Shown here one piece after another: positions 45,101-58,400 of a DNA stretch of 64,000 bases. The stretch is from Arcuatula senhousia (lineage: Eukaryota > Mollusca > Bivalvia > Mytilida > Mytilidae). Position 1 is the stretch's first letter. Each line of letters opens with the position of its first letter. Made by a program: the position numbers and the translations under genes. The notes below the pieces were generated by a model. That model made no database searches. It had not been told where the DNA came from and saw only the letters and a program-made list of their open reading frames with translations. The stretch spans positions 4,518,842 to 4,582,841 of the forward strand of contig OZ020306.1 of NCBI GenBank assembly GCA_963971305.1, given 5' to 3'.

Positions 45101-48100
45101 ACACATGTGCCACAGTGGAAACAACATCATTATTATACATATCTCACAGTGGAAACAGAATCCTGAAATAGAACATCATCATCACACATGTACCACAGTA
45201 GAAACAACATCAACATCACACATGTACCACAGTGGAAACAACATCAACATCACACATGTACAATAGAAGACTAGAGAAGATCAATCCTTACCTAAAATCA
45301 TACACTTTAAAGAAATAAATCAAAAATGAAACAATGTCATAGGAACTAAGATTCAGAGAAAGGACCAGAAAACAAAAATAATCTGAAGAATATCAACAAT
45401 TTACGTTAATTATCAGAGAACAGTGAAAATATTAAAAATTTGATGTGCAAAACACAAAATATAAAAAAATATCAACTGAATCCATACAAAGCTAATCCAA
45501 AGTAAAAATATTAGCAAGCAGTGAGAACCCTAGGTAAGAATATCATAAAACTAAGAATTTAAAGTAAAAATATCACTAAACAGCGGGAATTGAAAGTCAG
45601 AATATCATCAAACAGCAAGAATCGAGAAGAAAAAAAACACCCACCTGCTTAAAGCAATGAGAATAAATTTGAGAATATTGCTCTTACTTGCATTAAAATG
45701 AGACGCACAAGTAAAACACCACTTAACTGATAATCTAACCCCCCAAAAATAAACATCACAAAGTTGTTGGAATCTATAAAAAAGAACATCACCACGAAAT
45801 TAAACTATAAGAATAAAAATAACAGAACAACACCAAACTTTATAAGAATCAAAAAGTAAGAACATCACCAAGCTACGATAAAAGGCAACCGAGCACAGCA
45901 TGATACGACCACAACATGTTGGACCCTGTACGTTTGCAGCCCAATATGGATTGTCAAATGCTTTTGACTAATGCAGCCCATGGTGGACTCACAAAGTTTT
46001 TTGACACATGTATTCTTTGGTGGACTTTCAATGCATATTATTATACACTTACACAAACTTTCAATTCATAAGGCACTTTTGGCCCCTTTGATCCCTAATT
46101 TCCCCCCAAAGCGGTAGGATATATTGCAAATCTGATTGGAAAACGCAGGCACATATTTTTACAAGGATTCCAATGAAAAAAGATTATGAAAATCGGACCA
46201 CAAATTATTTTTTTTTTAGGTGTGGCCGCCCTTTTTGGCCCCTCATAGCAATGTAACAGTGCAAGACACTTCACAATTGTCGTTACATTTACCTGGCGGA
46301 ATTTATTGAGGAATACAATAAACAAAAATTAACAAAATCGTTTGAAAAATAAATGCTTTACAGAAGTTTTGTTATAATACCCATTTTACCCCTTTTGGAC
46401 CCTTTTTCTCTGAATCGGTAGGGGCCACAATTTCGTAATGCATGCGGAAACCTTTAGTGGTTAGAAACATCATTTTAAAAACAACCTAACAATTGGTCTG
46501 TATTTGGTCAGCCAACTACAACTAACTTCATGATTTTTTAAATAAAACCATTTGCCGACACAAAACTCTTATTTATTGGCGTTTTTGTCCCCTTTCACCC
46601 CTTAATTCTCGCAAAAATATAGGAAATATTACAAATCTGATTGAAAAATGCAGGCAGTGATTTTTACAAGGATTCCAATAAAAAAAGATTTTGAAAATTG
46701 GATCACAAATAAAAAAAGTCGATTTTAAGGGTGTGGCCCCTTTTTGACCCCCCATAGCAATGTTACGGTGCAAGATACATCAAAACTGTTATTAAATTTT
46801 GTTGACAACATTTATTGAGGAATACAATTAATAAGAATGATCAAAATCAGATGAAAATTGAATTTTCTACAGACGTTTTGTCAATGCACCCATTTTAGCC
46901 CCTTCTTTCCCTTTTTTACTGAAACGGTAGGGACCAGAAACCCCAAATACAATACCAACCTTCCTTTAGTTATTACAAACATACAATTTGTTCACTATAA
47001 CTAAACTTATCGCACGGAAACCAAAGTGTCTACAGACGACGACAACGAGATCGCCATAAGATAAGACAATCGCAAAAATTTGCGGTCGTATAAAAATCCA
47101 TACTTAGAACATCACCAAGCCACAAAAATCTATACTTCGAATATCACCCAACCATGATAATCACAAGTTAGAACATCAGCAAGCCACAAAAATCTATACT
47201 TTGAATATCACCGAACCATGATAATCAAAAGTTAGAACACCACCAAACCATGAGAATCAAAAGTTAGAACACCACCGAACCATGATAATCAAAAGTTAGA
47301 ACACCACCAAACCATGAGAATCAAAAGTTAGAACACCACCGAACCATGAGAATCAAAAGTTAGAACACCACCGAACCACGAGAATCAAAAGTTAGAACAC
47401 ACCAAACCATGAGAATCAAAAGTTAGAACACCACCAAACCATGAGAATCAAAAGTTAGAACACCACCGAACCATGATAATCAAAAGTTAGAACACCACCA
47501 AACCATGAGAATCAAAAGTTAGAACACCACCAAACCATGAGAATCAAAAGTTAGAACATCACCGAACCATGATAATCAAAAGTTAGAACATCAGCAAGCC
47601 ACAAAAATCTATACTTCGAATATCACCCAACCATGATAATCACAAGTAAGAACACCACCAAACCATGAGAATCAAAAGTTAGAACACCACCGAAACATGA
47701 GAATCAAAAGTTAGAACACCACCGAAACATCAGATTCAAAAGTTAGAACATCAGCAAGCCACAAAAATCTATTCTAAAAACATCGCCATGCAATTAGAAT
47801 GTCAAGTTCCATCATCTCAAAACTCTGTGAATATACAGAAAGAACATCCATCGCCGAATATCAAGAATCTAATGTTTAGTTACAAGGTAACGCAAAACCA
47901 CGGGACCATCATCAAACAATGACAACCGTTAACTGAAATGAACAATTTGAAAAACGAATCTGTTTGGAAATTAGTTTTCATAAAACGCAAATGAAAGTAG
48001 AATTATTAATAGTTGAAAGGATAAGTGGCAATAAGACCCATTTTTTGGCCCAAGATTTACCATGAAATTTAAACTGAGCATACAGATGTCTTAAATTGCT

Positions 48101-50032
48101 GAAACGTAGATCAAATAATATGTTTAAGGAAAATGATAAGCTTTTGCCTTAGCAGTTTAGTTGTTTTGCCAATCAATTAACTCTAAAAGCTATAAATTAA
48201 AGAAAGTGTCCTAATTTCATTGGTTTTTGCTAATTTTCACACACATTTTGGTCTTGAAGAAGGTGGGCGCATTCAAACAACTACTTCATACTTAGATAAA
48301 ATGTGTAAAATGATAAACTCTATCATTTTCTAAAAGTTTGAAGTTGTTGTTTTTAATCGACCAATGTTTTCTTCAGGCAAATATGCACTTAAACCAGCCA
48401 AAATTGCTAATTTTCTCTATTTGTCAAATAAGACTGCTTAATATGGTGTCATAATTACGTGACAATGAACAAAATTTGCTTTATTTTGTGTGTTTTCTTT
48501 GTAACCACAAATAAGTTGATATTTGTTATAAATATCATAATATTCCAACCAACTACATTTTCTTGGGTCTTAACGCCCCCATCCTTTGCCAAATGAGATT
48601 TTTACATTTTCCAAGACTTGTCTTGATTTTAGTTCTTATCAATGTCATAAATGTACTCAATATATGTTTTTAATCACCTAATATGAAGAGCAGCTTTCTG
48701 CCAGTCTTGGGTTCTATCATTCCAGCCGAGACAGACGATATACAGGTGGCAAAATGATAGGTAGCTATAAAGTTGGCCACTCTTTCCGCTCCAAATACAC
48801 AGCCACCAAATGCCTGAAAAAGTTAAATCTTTGTAATTCTTATAGAAATATGCGTTTTTCGCTCATTCTTAACAAATTGTTTTCCTGATTTGGGACTGTA
48901 TAAAGTTTAACATGTATCAAATTTGCGGAGTACCTTTTCGAAATGTGATGATAAGTTTAGTATTAACATTCAAAAAGTCAGTTTCATATGTTTTAATGTC
49001 CTGTTCAATTACTATGTGCCCTGTAGATATGGACAGTATGATAAAAATTTGTTACTGTTATTTTCTAAAGAATACATTCTCGTTGTTTGCTTTGTGCTTT
49101 AGAGATGTTAGTATGATGAACATTAGTATATAGTGCGACCGAAAGTTTTAACTACCTTCATAATGTCACCCACGGCAAACGCCCACTGGATCCCATTGTA
49201 GAACACTATCGGTGCCACGACTAGGAACTCTCTATGTTTGATTACTCCTATTGTGGACACTAACACCCCGTACATACTGTAAGTCTGGCGTTTCTCTGGT
49301 CGTGTGGAGTCCCCGTCTATCCCAAACGTGAACACCAGTGTTGCAGCAACCATACACAGGGAATAGAATCCTAGAAGGCAATACCTTACAATGTCAGCTA
49401 TGTCTAGTTTGGAAACGTTCTTGTTTTCCATGGGACAAAAGTCGGGTCCACATGGTAGGACAGTTCTGTTAAGATATAATGAGGAATGGTTCAAGGAAAC
49501 TGTCTCGTTAGATAAACTATGCTTGTTTGTCTCCATGGACAAAATGAACGTTGAACAAAGTCCTCCGATGGCCGGGGCAAAGCTCACGGACATGTAATAT
49601 ATTCCAAAAGATGAACTTAGATACTTGCTGGTGTCGTCCCCCTTCGCTTTGCTCAGGTTTGATGAGACCCAAACTAGATAGGCACCGGTCAGGGAAAAGG
49701 CAACAGACTGAGCAACGCCACCTATAAACGCAGCTGGTAGCACCGTGTATAGAGCAGGGATGGCGTATGACAAAACCAATGGAATTTGTGCTAGCGTCAG
49801 ACAGCAGATGACAGGTTTACTGTTCCAACGTCTGAAAAATGTGGCTGCAAACGGACAAAGAATGGCACCAGAATAAAAACAAGCCATGGAAAAAAATCCG
49901 AGTCCTCCTTCATGGTTAATACTGCTGACTATTCCCTGTAGAGAACCGAATGATACAACCAATAAAAACCATCCTAAACAGACGGCGGACAGGTTTCTGT
50001 AACTTCTGAGCAGGGTCGGTGTCTTCTCCATT
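41928..50032 (-). CDS. UNC93-like membrane protein, copy B (4 coding exons, about 444 aa, tail truncated by insertion)
   Basis: The exons are 50032-49156, 48813-48678, 43894-43769 and 42124-41928, with the same borders and phases as copy A. The reading frame is intact to the TIR of the 23-kb element, where ...IAKCYERGGI then TAA replaces the last 16 residues of copy A. All membrane helices and the glycosylation-site loop remain. It differs from copy A at about eight residues in exon 1, three in exon 2 and one in exon 3, so both copies look recent and constrained. The original 3' UTR is now 23 kb away, so polyadenylation must come from the element if the gene is expressed. Confidence 0.88.
42300..42766. 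repeat. Rearranged intron 3 of UNC93-B: element X end, 100-bp insert, displaced copy of UNC93 3' UTR/tail
   Basis: 42300-42333 is an element X end with hairpin (agctcacctggaccgaaggt). 42334-42440 is unrelated sequence, and X resumes at 42440-42555. At about 42557-42766 the sequence switches to a copy of 18375-18592 (cattatcgataaaatgcttg ... tgatatctagatctgtctga), including the codons of the lost C-terminal tail, in the same orientation as at 18.5 kb. Confidence 0.75.
43769..43894 (-). CDS. UNC93-like copy B, exon 3
   Basis: Same acceptor (ttctatttcag) and donor (gtatgtac) as copy A. It encodes FCFHCGTCIMTMFWTKYPQ onward, with one M to T change. Confidence 0.87.
43897..45256 (-). repeat. 49/34-bp minisatellite from exon 3 acceptor plus exon start, copy B
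   Basis: It has the same unit structure as 8474-10024, with a different number and order of 49- and 34-bp units, so the array has evolved separately since the duplication. Both arrays end in the same unique sequence (acatgtacaatagaagacta), so the flanks are shared. Confidence 0.9.
45906..47091. mobile_element. Nonautonomous DNA element family Y, UNC93-B intron 2
   Basis: The left end is ATACGACCACAACATG and the right end TTTGCGGTCGTATAAA. It parallels 10679-11905 throughout with small indels and was present before the segmental duplication. Confidence 0.75.
47105..47765. repeat. 32-bp minisatellite, UNC93-B intron 2 (about 20 units)
   Basis: The unit is CCATGAGAATCAAAAGTTAG plus AACACCACCGAA. 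It is expanded about fourfold compared with 11935-12130. It mixes GATAATC and GAGAATC variants in blocks. Confidence 0.9.
48678..48813 (-). CDS. UNC93-like copy B, exon 2
   Basis: 136 nt with the same splice sites as copy A. Changes relative to A: V to A twice and V to M (SAGMIEPKTGRK). Confidence 0.88.
49156..50032 (-). CDS. UNC93-like copy B, exon 1 (start codon exon)
   Basis: ATG at 50031-50029, donor AAG|gtagtt at 49156, 292 codons. It encodes the first membrane helices and the loop with NETVSLNHSS and NRTVLPCGPDFCP. Confidence 0.9.
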
Positions 50033-51027
50033 CTATCAAATAAAACAATTCACAGACTGTACACTATTGGTGTGTAAATGTAAAAGTTGATTTAGAATTA
50101 TATAATATGCAGCATTGTCCCTTAAGTGTGGTTTTTGAGAAAATACGAAAATGCGTAAAATTTACATTTTAAATACATCTTTGAGTTACACGAATAAGTA
50201 CACAAATAGACAAAGTACTTTTTGATGTTCTATAATTTGTCTTAATCATGAAGTAAGACATATGAAGATTTTTAAATTGAGAACAAAAAAAGTGGAACAA
50301 CATTGAAAGCGTTTATCTACACTTTTCATCAATATAGTTGAGTGTTCTTGTTTATAATCATGAACATAGTTTGAAAATAACATTTTAATTAACAGTCGAG
50401 CAATTAGGTTTTTTATAGCACTGGGGGAATCTTTCCAGGGAGGAAATTTTAAGCACATGGGAGGGATCGAAACGCATGTAATTGAAAGATTCTCCCAGAA
50501 CTATTACCGTTTCACCAGACTGTTTTGTTATTGTCAGACTTTGTTGTATGATTTTTGTTATTACTTTGTATCTAAATTTTGATCTAGTCTGCTTCTCGAC
50601 AGTTCAGTTTAGTTTTCTGGTTTTCTTAATTCCTTAGCATTATCTATAGATACAGTAAATGTATCTTAAAATATAAATCGTCTCACATCTTCTAATGCAA
50701 AGTAGACAAATGCCTTGTAACTGACCACATATAACAAGATTTGATTCAATACCAGAATAACCCCTTTCCCTACCAGATAATTATAAACAATATATAGAAA
50801 TTAACTTCAATTGGTTAAACCGGGTTTAACATCTGAAATCCATGTACCATGTCGGGACCATTGCGGTCGCTGTGTGTCTTCGCCTTGTTTTGTCTCTTTG
50901 TCCTTGGATATTTGAGATAAATCATTAAGATCAAATAAGAATCCCTTACAATTCACACGGGGTTAGTGCATACGTTCAGTATTTTTTATGCAGAGCTATT
51001 ATGGTCTATTATGTTTTTTCATGAAAA

Positions 51028-51250
51028 GGGGGGGGGGGCTTGGTTTTTTGTTTTGATCAGAATTTTTTTTCCCGCGGTTTATTTTTCGAAGGCGTCGCGA
51101 CAGAATATTTTTTGTCATTATCAGCATTATTTTTCATAGAAGAAATCTTTCTTCAGAATATTTGTTTTTTCATACCCTCAGCTTCCAAAATATTTTTTCA
51201 TCAAAAATGATTTTCGGAATATTTTTTTGTTGAAAAAACCAAGACTTCAA
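51028..51250. mobile_element. MITE-like G-run element in UNC93-B 5' intron (copy-B-specific)
   Basis: It is absent from the homologous place in copy A. It is related, in the opposite sense, to 29939-30175 (gcttggttttttg, gtcgcgacagaatatttttt). It ends near gacttcaagtttaacg. Confidence 0.65.
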
Positions 51251-51331
51251 GTTTAACGATTCCTCCATTAAAGAATAGGATGAGGACTTAATTCAAAATT
51301 GAAATGAAAAAATAAATATGATGTAACTTAC

Positions 51332-51470
51332 CTTTGGTTTGACTCTCCACATGTAAAAATTTATAGAATGAACTGAACATGGTCATAAATCTGTCGTTCA
51401 CCCCTACCTTTTAACACTAAGTACACATGGAATGCTGTCACTCATCCCCCATCTTCCTTAACAAGGCTGA
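51332..51470 (-). other. Likely 5' non-coding exon of UNC93-like copy B (upstream limit uncertain)
   Basis: The donor AAAG|gtaagttac and its flank are conserved with copy A at 17023. The 5' limit is not determined. Confidence 0.4.
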
Positions 51471-51849
51471 CACATCCTTACAAAAATATGACAGTTTCAT
51501 GTCTGTCCAGTATGTAAAGTTAACAATTACCATACAATAGATGTCACTTTAGGTTAAAGTACGTGTCGATGTACCTTAACACGATCGTTCTCTTTTTATG
51601 ATTCTTGCTGATAGACGTACCTTTCTTGTAAAATTGGTGAAATTTAATACATTGGAAAAAACACGTGGATATGCTCTCGCTTGCTCAGGTTCCTTGCTTT
51701 AGCAATATAATCAGTCTTTCTGGCCATATTCGTCGTCTTATGTCGCCAGAAAAAAATCCGTCACAATTTTCTGAGAGAACTACTTTCGTCTTTTTAAAAC
51801 TCAAAATAGAAATACGTCTTCTTTGGAGACGGTACTTTCAATTTACCAA

Positions 51850-52835
51850 CAAACAACTGAAGATGACCCTGCCCGGCAAAAAACTCAAAATAAATAACGG
51901 AAGATGACCCTTCCCGGCAAAAAAATGATAACAAACAACGGAAGATGACCCTTCCCGGCAAAAAAAATGATAACAAACAACGGAAGATGACCCTTCCCGG
52001 CAAAAAAAATGATAACAAACAACGGAAGATGACCCTGCCCGGCAAAAAAATGATAACAAACAACGGAAGATGACCCTGCCCGGCAAAAAAAATGATAACA
52101 AACAACAGAAGATGACCCTACCCGGCAAAAAAAAATTATGATGACCCTGCCGAGCAAAAAAACCCATAACAAACAACGGAAGATGACCCTGCCCGGCAAA
52201 AAAATGATAAATAACAACGGAAGATGACCCTGCCGGGCAAAAAAAAATGATAACAAACAACGGAAGATGACCTTGCCGGCAAAAAAAAATGATAACAAAC
52301 AACGGAAGATGACCCTTCCCGGCAAAAAAAAAATGATAACAAACAACGGAAGATGACCCTTCCCGGCAAAAAAAATGATAACAAACAACGGAAGATGACC
52401 CTTCCCGGCAAAAAAAAATGATAACAAACAACGGAAGATGACCCTGCCGGGCAAAAAACTCATAATAAACAACGGAAGATGACCCTGCCCGGCAAAAAAC
52501 TCATAATAAACAACGGAAGATGACCCTGCCCGGCAAAAAAAATGATAACAAACAACGGAAGATGACCCTGCCGAGCAAAAAACTCATAACAAACGACGGA
52601 AGATGACCCTGCCCGGCAAAAAAAATGATAACAAACAACAGAAGATGACCCTACCCGGCAAAAATCAATTATAACAAACAACGGAAGATGACCCTGCCGA
52701 GCAAAAAAACCCATAACAAACAACGGAAGATGACCCTGCCCGGCAAAAAAATGATAAATAACAACGGAAGATGACCCTGCCGGGCAAAAAAAAATGATAA
52801 CAAACAACGGAAGATGACCCTGCCGGCAAAAAAAA
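51850..52835 (-). repeat. About 41-bp minisatellite upstream of UNC93-B, first part (about 24 units)
   Basis: The unit is AACAACGGAAGATGACCCTG, CCCGGC, an A-run of 6-9, then ATGATAACA or CTCATAATA. It is the reverse complement of the 17522-17876 unit. A block of several units (ctgccgagcaaaa ... cccataacaaac) is repeated at 52140-52240 and 52690-52800. Confidence 0.92.
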
Positions 52836-54593
52836 CAAGAGGCTCCCAGGAGCCTGAATCGCTCACCTGGTCTTGATGTTGACCCTATACTTTTGTAGAG
52901 CTAAATGAGCTGAACATTTAAGCAAGCAACAGCTTTTCTCTACCTGCAATAGTTTTCATTCTATAGGCCAAAAACACCCTTTTTCACCTATAAGGGGCCA
53001 TAACCCCTATAAGGAGTCATCTGACAACTTCGACCCTATGGAGACTTTTGTAGAGCTAAATGAGCTGAACATTTAAGCAAGCAACAGCCAATCTCTATCT
53101 GCAATAGTTTTCATTCTGTAGGCCAAAAACATGAAAAATCTTTATTTTTCAAGGGCCGTAACCCCTATAAGGGATCATATGACAACTTCGACCCTATGGA
53201 GAATTTTGTAGAGCTAAATGAGCTGAACATTTAAGCAAGCAACAGCTAATCTCTATCTGCAATAGTTTCCATTCTGTAGGCCAATAACATGAAAAATCGC
53301 TTTTTTCAGGGGCCGTAACCCCTATAAGGGGTCATCTGACAACTTTGACCCTTGAAGAATTTTGTAGAGCTAAATGAGCTGAACATTTAAGCAAGCAACA
53401 GCCAATCTCTATCTGCAATAGTTTTCATTCTGTAGGCCAAAAACATGAAAAATCTTTATTTTTCAAGGGCCGTAACCCCTATAAGGGGTCATCTGACAAC
53501 TTCGACCCTATGGAGACTTTTGTAGAGCTAAATGAGCTGAACATTTAAGCAAGCAACAGCTAATCTCTATCTGCAATAGTTTCCATTCTGTAGGCCAAAA
53601 ACATGAAAAATCTTTATTTTTCAAGGGCCGTAACCCCTATAAGGGGTCATCTGACAACTTTGACCCTATGGAGAATTTTGTAGAGCTAAATGAGCTGAAC
53701 ATTTAAGCAAGCAACAGCTAATCTCTATCTGCAATAATTTTCATTCTGTAGGCCAAAAACATGAAAAATCGCTATTTTTCAGAGGCCGTAACCCCTATAA
53801 GGATTCATCTGACAACTTCGACCCTATGGAGAATTTTGTAGAGCTAAATGAGCTGAACATTTAAGCAAGCAACAGCTAATCTCTATGTGCAATAGTTTTC
53901 ATTCTGTAGGACAAAAAAATGAAAAAACGCTATATTTAAGGGGCCGTAACCCCTATAGGGATTGTCTGACAACTTCGACCCTATGGAGACTTTCGTAGAG
54001 CTAAAAGAGCTAAACATTTAACCAAGCAACAGCTAATCTCTATCTGCAATAGTTTTCATTCTGTAGGCCAAAAACATGAAAAATGGCTATTTTTCACCTT
54101 TAAGGGGCTGTAACCCCTATAAGGGGTCATCTGACAACTTCGACCCTATAGAGACTTTTGTAGAGTTAAATGAGCTGAACATTTAAGCAAGCAACAGCTA
54201 ATCTCTATCTGCAATAGTTTTCATTCTGTAGGCCAAAAACATGAAAAAAAGCTATTTTTCACCTTTAAGGGGCCGTAACCCCTATAAGGGGTCATCTGAC
54301 AACTTTGACCAAATGGAGACTTTTGTAGAGCTTTTGATGCTGAATCAGTAGCGTGGCCTCAGATTTCCTCTATCTCTTATACTTTTTGATTTATAAGCCG
54401 AAAACAATAGTCTGACCCCCCTGGTCTATTTTTAGCAACAGCGGCCATGTTTTTTGACGGATCAAAATACCGAACACAATTTTTGTGCAGGACACCCTAT
54501 GGATCAATCATATCAAGTTTGAAGAAATTCTGTTCAGCAGTTTCAGAGAAGAAGATTTTTTAAAAATTGTTAACGGACGACGACGACGACGAC

Positions 54594-54624
<31 letters not shown>

Positions 54625-54688
54625 CGGACGACGACGGACGCCAAGTGATGGTAATAGCTCACCTGGACCTTCGGTCCAGGTGAGCTAA
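52836..54688 (+). mobile_element. Element X, long copy, inserted in the 41-bp array
   Basis: The left end is acaagaggctcccaggagcc then tgaatcgctcacctgg. The right end is agctcacctggaccttcggt then ccaggtgagcta. The interior has about nine units of about 156 bp (ggggtcatctgacaacttcg, tagagctaaatgagctgaac, aagcaagcaacagctaatct, gttttcattctgtaggccaa) and a GAC run. The same array resumes directly at 54689, so the insertion postdates the array. Confidence 0.85.
54577..54650 (+). repeat. (GAC)n microsatellite within element X
   Basis: Runs of ACGACGACG with CAACG interruptions. The poly-Arg frame it creates is not a gene. Confidence 0.95.
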
Positions 54689-55470
54689 TGATAACAAACA
54701 ACGGAAGATGACCCTGCCGGGCAAAAAAATCACAATAAACAACGGAAGATGACCCTGCCCGGCAAAAAAAATGATAACAAACAACGGAAGATGACCCTGC
54801 CCGGCAAAAAAAATTATAACAAACAACGGAAGATGACCCTGCCCGGCAAAAAAATGATAACAAACAACGGAAGATGACCCTGCCGAGCAAAAAACTCATA
54901 ACAAACAACGGAAGATGACCCTGCCCGGCAAAAAAAATTATAACAAACAACGGAAGATGACCCTGCCCGGCAAAAAAAATGATAACAAACAACGGAAGAT
55001 GACCCTGCCGAGCAAAAAACTCATAACAAACAACGGAAGATGACCCTGCCCGGCAAAAAAAAAATATAACAAACAACGGAAGATGACCCTGCCCGGCAAA
55101 AAAAATGATAACAAACAACGGAAGATGACCCTGCCGAGCAAAAAACTCATAACAAACAACGGAAGATGACCCTGCCCGGCAAAAAAAATTATAACAAACA
55201 ACGGAAGATGACCCTGCCCGGCAAAAAAAATGATAACAAACAACGGAAGATGACCCTGCCGAGCAAAAAACTCATAACAAACAACGGAAGATGACCCTGC
55301 CCGGCAAAAAAAAATATAACAAACAACGGAAGATGACCCTGCCCGGCAAAATACTCATAATAAACAACGGAAGATGACCCTGTCCGGCAAAAAACTCATA
55401 ACAAACAACGGAAGATGACCCTACCCGGCAAAAAACTCATAACAAACAACGGAAGATGACCGTGCCCGGC
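54689..55470 (-). repeat. About 41-bp minisatellite upstream of UNC93-B, second part (about 19 units)
   Basis: It continues the array at 51850. It shows a clear three-unit higher-order period, with CTGCCGAGC-A-CTCATAACA units recurring at about 54885, 55005, 55130 and 55255. Confidence 0.92.
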
Positions 55471-55479
55471 ATGTATTGG

Positions 55480-58400
55480 TTTAGAAAGATCTCTGTTTAG
55501 TCCATGTTTTGGTCATGACAGATTTTGCCTGTGTTTAGTTTTAGTTCAATAGTTCAATGGGTTTCCTGGTTTAGCCTGAATTTGGTTAAAGCAGACTTCA
55601 GGTTTTGAAAAGTTTTTGATATCGTCTATGTTTGGTTTAGACAGGTGTCTGGTTATGTTTGTGTTTGAAAGGTCTTTGTCTTGGTAGTAAAAGCTTTTAG
55701 TTTAGACAAAGTTAAGGCTTTAGATTAGGTTAAGTCCGAGTATGGTCTAGACAGGTTTCAGGTTTATTTTGTGTTTGGATTAGACAGGTTTTGTCTGTGT
55801 TTAGTTTAAACAGGTTTAGTCAGCATAAACTTTTGATCAGTTTCTTTTTTAGTAAAATTGTTAGTTTGGAAATGTAATTGTTTTAGACAGTGTTTAGCTA
55901 AGACAGGTTTCCTGGTTTCGTCTGTGTTTGGTTTAGAGAAGTTTAAAGTTAAGTCAGTGTTTGGTTTAGACAAGTTTTAGGTTTAATGGTTTAGTCTGTG
56001 TTTGGTTAAGATCGGTTTTAGATTAAGTCAGTATTTGATTTAGACAAGTTTTAGATTAAGTCAGTTAATGGTTTATGCAGGTTAAAGAATAAAAATTAAT
56101 CTGTGTTTGGTTCAGGTTTAATCAATGTTTGGTTTAGTAATGTTTCAGGTTTAATCAGTGTTTGGTCTAGTAATGTTTCAGGTTTAATCAATGTTTGGTC
56201 TAGTAATGTTTCAGGTTTAATCAGTGTTTGGTCGTCATGTTTCAGGTTTAATCAGTGTTTGGTCTAGTAATGTTTCAGGTTTAATCAGTGTTTGGTCTAG
56301 AAATGTTTCAGGTTTAATCAGTGTTTGGTCTAGTAATGTTTCAGGTTTAATCAGTGTTTTGTTTAGTCATGTTTCAGATTTAATCAGTGTTATGTCTAGT
56401 AATGTTTCATGTTTAATCAGTGTTTGGTCTAGTAATGTTTCATGTTTAATCAGTGTTTGGTCTAGTAATGTTTCATGTTTAATCAGTGTTTGGTTTAGTC
56501 ATGTTTCATGTTGTTTAGTCATGTTTCATGTTTAATCAGTGTTTGGTCTAGTAATGTTTCATGTTTAATCAGTGTTTGGTTTAGTTATGTTTCATGTTTA
56601 ATCAGTGTTTGGTTTAGTCATGTTTCATGTTTAATCAGTGTTTGGTCTAGTAATGTTTCAGGTTTAATCAGTGTTTGGTCTAGTAATGTTTCAGGTTTAA
56701 TCAGTGTTTGGTCTAGTCATGTTTCAGGCTTAATCAATGTTTGGTCTAGTAATGTTTCAGGTTTAATCAGTGTTTGGTTTAGTCATGTTTCAGGTTTAAT
56801 CAGTGTTTGGTCTAGCAATGTTTCAGGTTTAATCAGTGTTTGGTCTAGTAATGTTTCAGGTTTAATCAGTGTTTGGTCTAGTAATGTTTCAGGTTTAATC
56901 AGTGTTTGGTCTAGTAATGTTTCAGGTTTAATCAGTGTTTGGTCTAGTAATGTTTCAGGTTTAATCAGTGTTTGGTCTAGTAATGTTTCAGGTTTAATCA
57001 GTGTTTGGTCTAGTAATGTTTCAGGTTTAATCAGTGTTTGGTTTAGTCATGTTTCATGTTTAATCAGTGTTTGGTCTAGTAATGTTTCAGGTTTAATCAG
57101 TGTTTGGTCTAGTAATGTTTCAGGTTTAATCAGTGTTTGGTCTAGTCATGTTTCAGGTTTAATCAGTGTTTGGTCTAGTAATGTTTCAGGTTTAATCAGT
57201 GTTTGGTCTAGTAATGTTTCAGGTTTAATCAGTGTTTGGTTTAGTAATGTTTCAGGTTTAATCAGTGTTTGGTTTAGTAATGTTTCAGGTTTAATCAGTG
57301 TTTGGTTAAAACAGGCTTTAGATTTAATCAGTGTTTGGTTAAAACAGGCTTTAGATTTAATCAGTGTTTGGTTTAGTCATGTTTCATGTTTAATCAGTGT
57401 TTGGTCTAGTAATGTTTCAGGTTTAATCAGTGTTTGGTCTAGTAATGTTTCAGATTTAATCAGTGTTTGGTCTAGTAATGTTTCAGGTTTAATCAGTGTT
57501 TGGTCTAGTAATGTTTCAGATTTAATCAGTGTTTGGTCTAGTCATGTTTCAGGTTTAATCAGTGTTTGGTCCAGTAATGTTTCAGGTTTAATCAGTGTTT
57601 GGTCTAGTAATGTTTCAGGTTTAATCAGTGTTTGGTCTAGTAATGTTTCAGATTTAATCAGTGTTTGGTCTAGTAATGTTTCAGGTTTGATCAGTGTTTG
57701 GTCTAGTTATGTTTCAGATTTAATCAGTGTTTGGTCTAGTAATGTTTCATGTTTAATCAGTGTTTGGTTTAGTCATGTTTCATGTTGTTTAGTCATGTTT
57801 CATGTTTAATCAGTGTTTGGTCTAGTAATGTTTCATGTTTAATCAGTGTTTGGTTTAGTTATGTTTCATGTTTAATCAGTGTTTGGTTTAGTCATGTTTC
57901 ATGTTTAATCAGTGTTTGGTCTAGTAATGTTTCAGGTTTAATCAGTGTTTGGTCTAGTAATGTTTCAGGTTTAATCAGTGTTTGGTCTAGTCATGTTTCA
58001 GGCTTAATCAATGTTTGGTCTAGTAATGTTTCAGGTTTAATCAGTGTTTGGTTTAGTCATGTTTCAGGTTTAATCAGTGTTTGGTCTAGCAATGTTTCAG
58101 GTTTAATCAGTGTTTGGTCTAGTAATGTTTCAGGTTTAATCAGTGTTTGGTCTAGTAATGTTTCAGGTTTAATCAGTGTTTGGTCTAGTAATGTTTCAGG
58201 TTTAATCAGTGTTTGGTCTAGTAATGTTTCAGGTTTAATCAGTGTTTGGTCTAGTAATGTTTCAGGTTTAATCAGTGTTTGGTCTAGTAATGTTTCAGGT
58301 TTAATCAGTGTTTGGTTTAGTCATGTTTCATGTTTAATCAGTGTTTGGTCTAGTAATGTTTCAGGTTTAATCAGTGTTTGGTCTAGTAATGTTTCAGGTT

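Noticed and set aside
47105..47765. Regular repeats looking like a CRISPR array
   Set aside because: Repeats are directly adjacent with no unique spacers, in an intron of a eukaryotic gene; a minisatellite.
54485..54688. Arg-rich ORF (poly-R stretch)
   Set aside because: Encoded by the GAC microsatellite of element X.
51794..55243. ORFs of 65-197 codons rich in SSVVCYHFF / GQGHLPLF on the minus strand
   Set aside because: By-products of the 41-bp array in all three frames, with A-run length changes causing frame shifts.
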